Source of the DNA: an uncultured Gammaproteobacteria bacterium
GTDB lineage: Bacteria; Pseudomonadota; Gammaproteobacteria; Steroidobacterales; Rariloculaceae
Direction of reading: 5' to 3'
Assembly: GCA_913041665.1 (NCBI GenBank)
Contig: CAJWKT010000006.1
Span: 1-41,639 of the forward strand
DNA length: 41,639 nt
The notes beneath the pieces are model-generated. The model saw nothing but the letters and a program-made list of their open reading frames with translations, had not been told where the DNA came from and did no database searches. A program made the position numbers and the translations under genes. Below are positions 40,558 through 41,639 of the stretch, one piece after another (the stretch's first letter is position 1; each line of letters opens with the position of its first letter).

Positions 40558-41639
40558 CTAGCGGTGATCTGCCACTATCTCCCCGTTCTTTATAACTACT
40601 GAAATATTAAGCAAGTCCGCAGTATTTTTCAGTGGATTACCGTCTATAAGGACTATATCAGCACGCTTGCCGGGCTCTAGGGTTCCCAGTTCATCAAGCT
40701 GACCGATTGAGGCAGCTGCATGCCGCGTCATAATGGTGATGATATCTTGTGCTGAGAAGACAAGCCGTAGAGGTTTTAGCTCATGAGCAAGAGAGTCTTT
40801 CGGCAGGAACGTGGTATCACTGCCGTAGCCATAGGTAATACCCGCTTCCCAAAGAAAGCGTGCGTTGACTGGCCCTTGTCCAGCGCTCGAAAGCGTATTC
40901 ATTGGAAACGGCTCAAGATCCCGGAAGCGGGCAACATTGTCATTACCTGTCCTGGTTCTTATTCGCTGGTTTTCTGCAGCAAATGTTGGAACAAAGATGC
41001 CGAGGGTAGACATCATAGGGATTCCTGCCCGTGCAATTATCTGAGCTGAATTTTTGTCTAGCTGGCCAATGTGAGGTGTATGTACGAGCACTGAGGTTCT
41101 GGCTTCTACAGCTGCTACAGTATCCTGAACGGTGACGGCGTGCGTGATGGAGAGAACTCCAAGATCTCTAGCTTCGTCCGCAACGACCGCGAGCGTCTGC
41201 TGCTCGGGGCCATCGGGCGTCACGATAATCACTGTTTTGATGGCATCGACTCCGGCACTAACTAATGCTCTAACTGCATCACGTGTTTCTTCCTCAGAAA
41301 TTGCTATTCCACGGTTTTGTGGACGACCTGGTGGCCGCGATACATCGAGACGCGCAGGATCAACCTCGGGCAAGAAATTAAAAGGAGTTGCGGATAAAGG
41401 TACGCGACCAGAAACAAGCAGATGAGGCCCATTGATTTCATTCTCTTCCAGGCGCCGACGGAGCTCTAATATTGCTTCAAGGGGATCTCCAGCAGACAAA
41501 ACGGTAGTGAAGCCGGCATCTAGATACTCTGCCATTCGATCAGAGGCTTCCTTATCGAGCCAGTCGTTAGGATCTTCTGCTTGTATCACATGACGATGGG
41601 CATCGATAAACCCGGGCATCACTGTCATGCCTTCAGCAT
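40558..41639 (-). CDS. Amidohydrolase family protein (partial, start outside window)
   Basis: The frame runs from the right edge (AEGMTVMPGFIDAHRH) to a stop at 40558, giving about 360 residues; only the N-terminal strands of the barrel support are missing. Metal-site features are DAHRH, a central Lys (DAIKTVII) and His residues in SITHAVT and LVHTPHIG, plus the Asp in GYGSDTT. It resembles imidazolonepropionase-like and dipeptidase-like amidohydrolases. A signal peptide cannot be judged because the start is not in the window. It converges with the transferase gene at 38626-40509, with 48 bases between. Confidence 0.85.
   Translation of the reverse strand, partial: AEGMTVMPGFIDAHRHVIQAEDPNDWLDKEASDRMAEYLDAGFTTVLSAGDPLEAILELRRRLEENEINGPHLLVSGRVPLSATPFNFLPEVDPARLDVSRPPGRPQNRGIAISEEETRDAVRALVSAGVDAIKTVIIVTPDGPEQQTLAVVADEARDLGVLSITHAVTVQDTVAAVEARTSVLVHTPHIGQLDKNSAQIIARAGIPMMSTLGIFVPTFAAENQRIRTRTGNDNVARFRDLEPFPMNTLSSAGQGPVNARFLWEAGITYGYGSDTTFLPKDSLAHELKPLRLVFSAQDIITIMTRHAAASIGQLDELGTLEPGKRADIVLIDGNPLKNTADLLNISVVIKNGEIVADHR

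Overview
The window is bacterial, Gram-negative and protein-coding almost throughout; no tRNA, rRNA, CRISPR array or insertion sequence was seen. Lipoprotein and Sec/Tat signal peptides, TRAP-type binding proteins, a c-type cytochrome fusion, a PQQ dehydrogenase and DUF6152 proteins suggest a heterotrophic, probably marine or host-associated Pseudomonadota. That placement is inference, because no phylogenetic marker is present. An unusually large share of the products is exported or lipid-anchored.

Layout. Positions 1-330 are very GC-rich and carry the end of one gene and the start of a threonine-aldolase-like gene. They join abruptly to the rest, and the junction looks like a chimera or recombination boundary. 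Positions 330-9213 hold a duplicated module: on the minus strand hydrolase, NHL propeller, hydrolase, NHL propeller, then a cytochrome c/beta-propeller fusion. A second cytochrome c/propeller is transcribed divergently. Positions 9214-13272 hold a gene-poor gap, an aspartate carbamoyltransferase, a lipoprotein hydrolase and an MFS transporter.

Positions 13393-21656 look like an aromatic-compound region: aldehyde dehydrogenase, VOC protein, exported M24 peptidase, a broken formamidase, an iodotyrosine-deiodinase-like flavoprotein, a phenol-hydroxylase-type FAD monooxygenase and a gamma-resorcylate-decarboxylase-like enzyme. Positions 21810-26643 hold DUF2905, DUF6152, an NHL-type lipoprotein, an orphan DctP binding protein, a WEG-motif protein and DoxX. 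Positions 26712-29688 (minus) hold DUF4159, a serine hydrolase and a second, Tat-exported DctP. Positions 29946-34128 hold WEG-motif protein, DUF6152, WEG-motif protein and a PQQ dehydrogenase interrupted by two stop codons at conserved tryptophans.

Positions 34137-36134 (minus) hold a GC-rich exported Rossmann protein and an exported 2-keto-4-pentenoate-hydratase-like protein. Positions 36297-40509 hold a tandem ABM-domain protein, a sialidase-like lipoprotein, a membrane-anchored SEC-C protein and an exported gamma-glutamyltransferase-like enzyme. A partial amidohydrolase closes the window.

How they may work together (inference): the dehalogenase, monooxygenase, decarboxylase, VOC protein, aldehyde dehydrogenase and hydratase could serve breakdown of halogenated or hydroxylated aromatics. 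The duplicated hydrolase/propeller/cytochrome module looks like an envelope hydrolysis-plus-redox system of unknown substrate. Several genes are broken or phase-uncertain (PQQ dehydrogenase, formamidase, serine-hydrolase signal peptide, A9G9 tract), so part of the region may be under relaxed selection or carry sequence errors.
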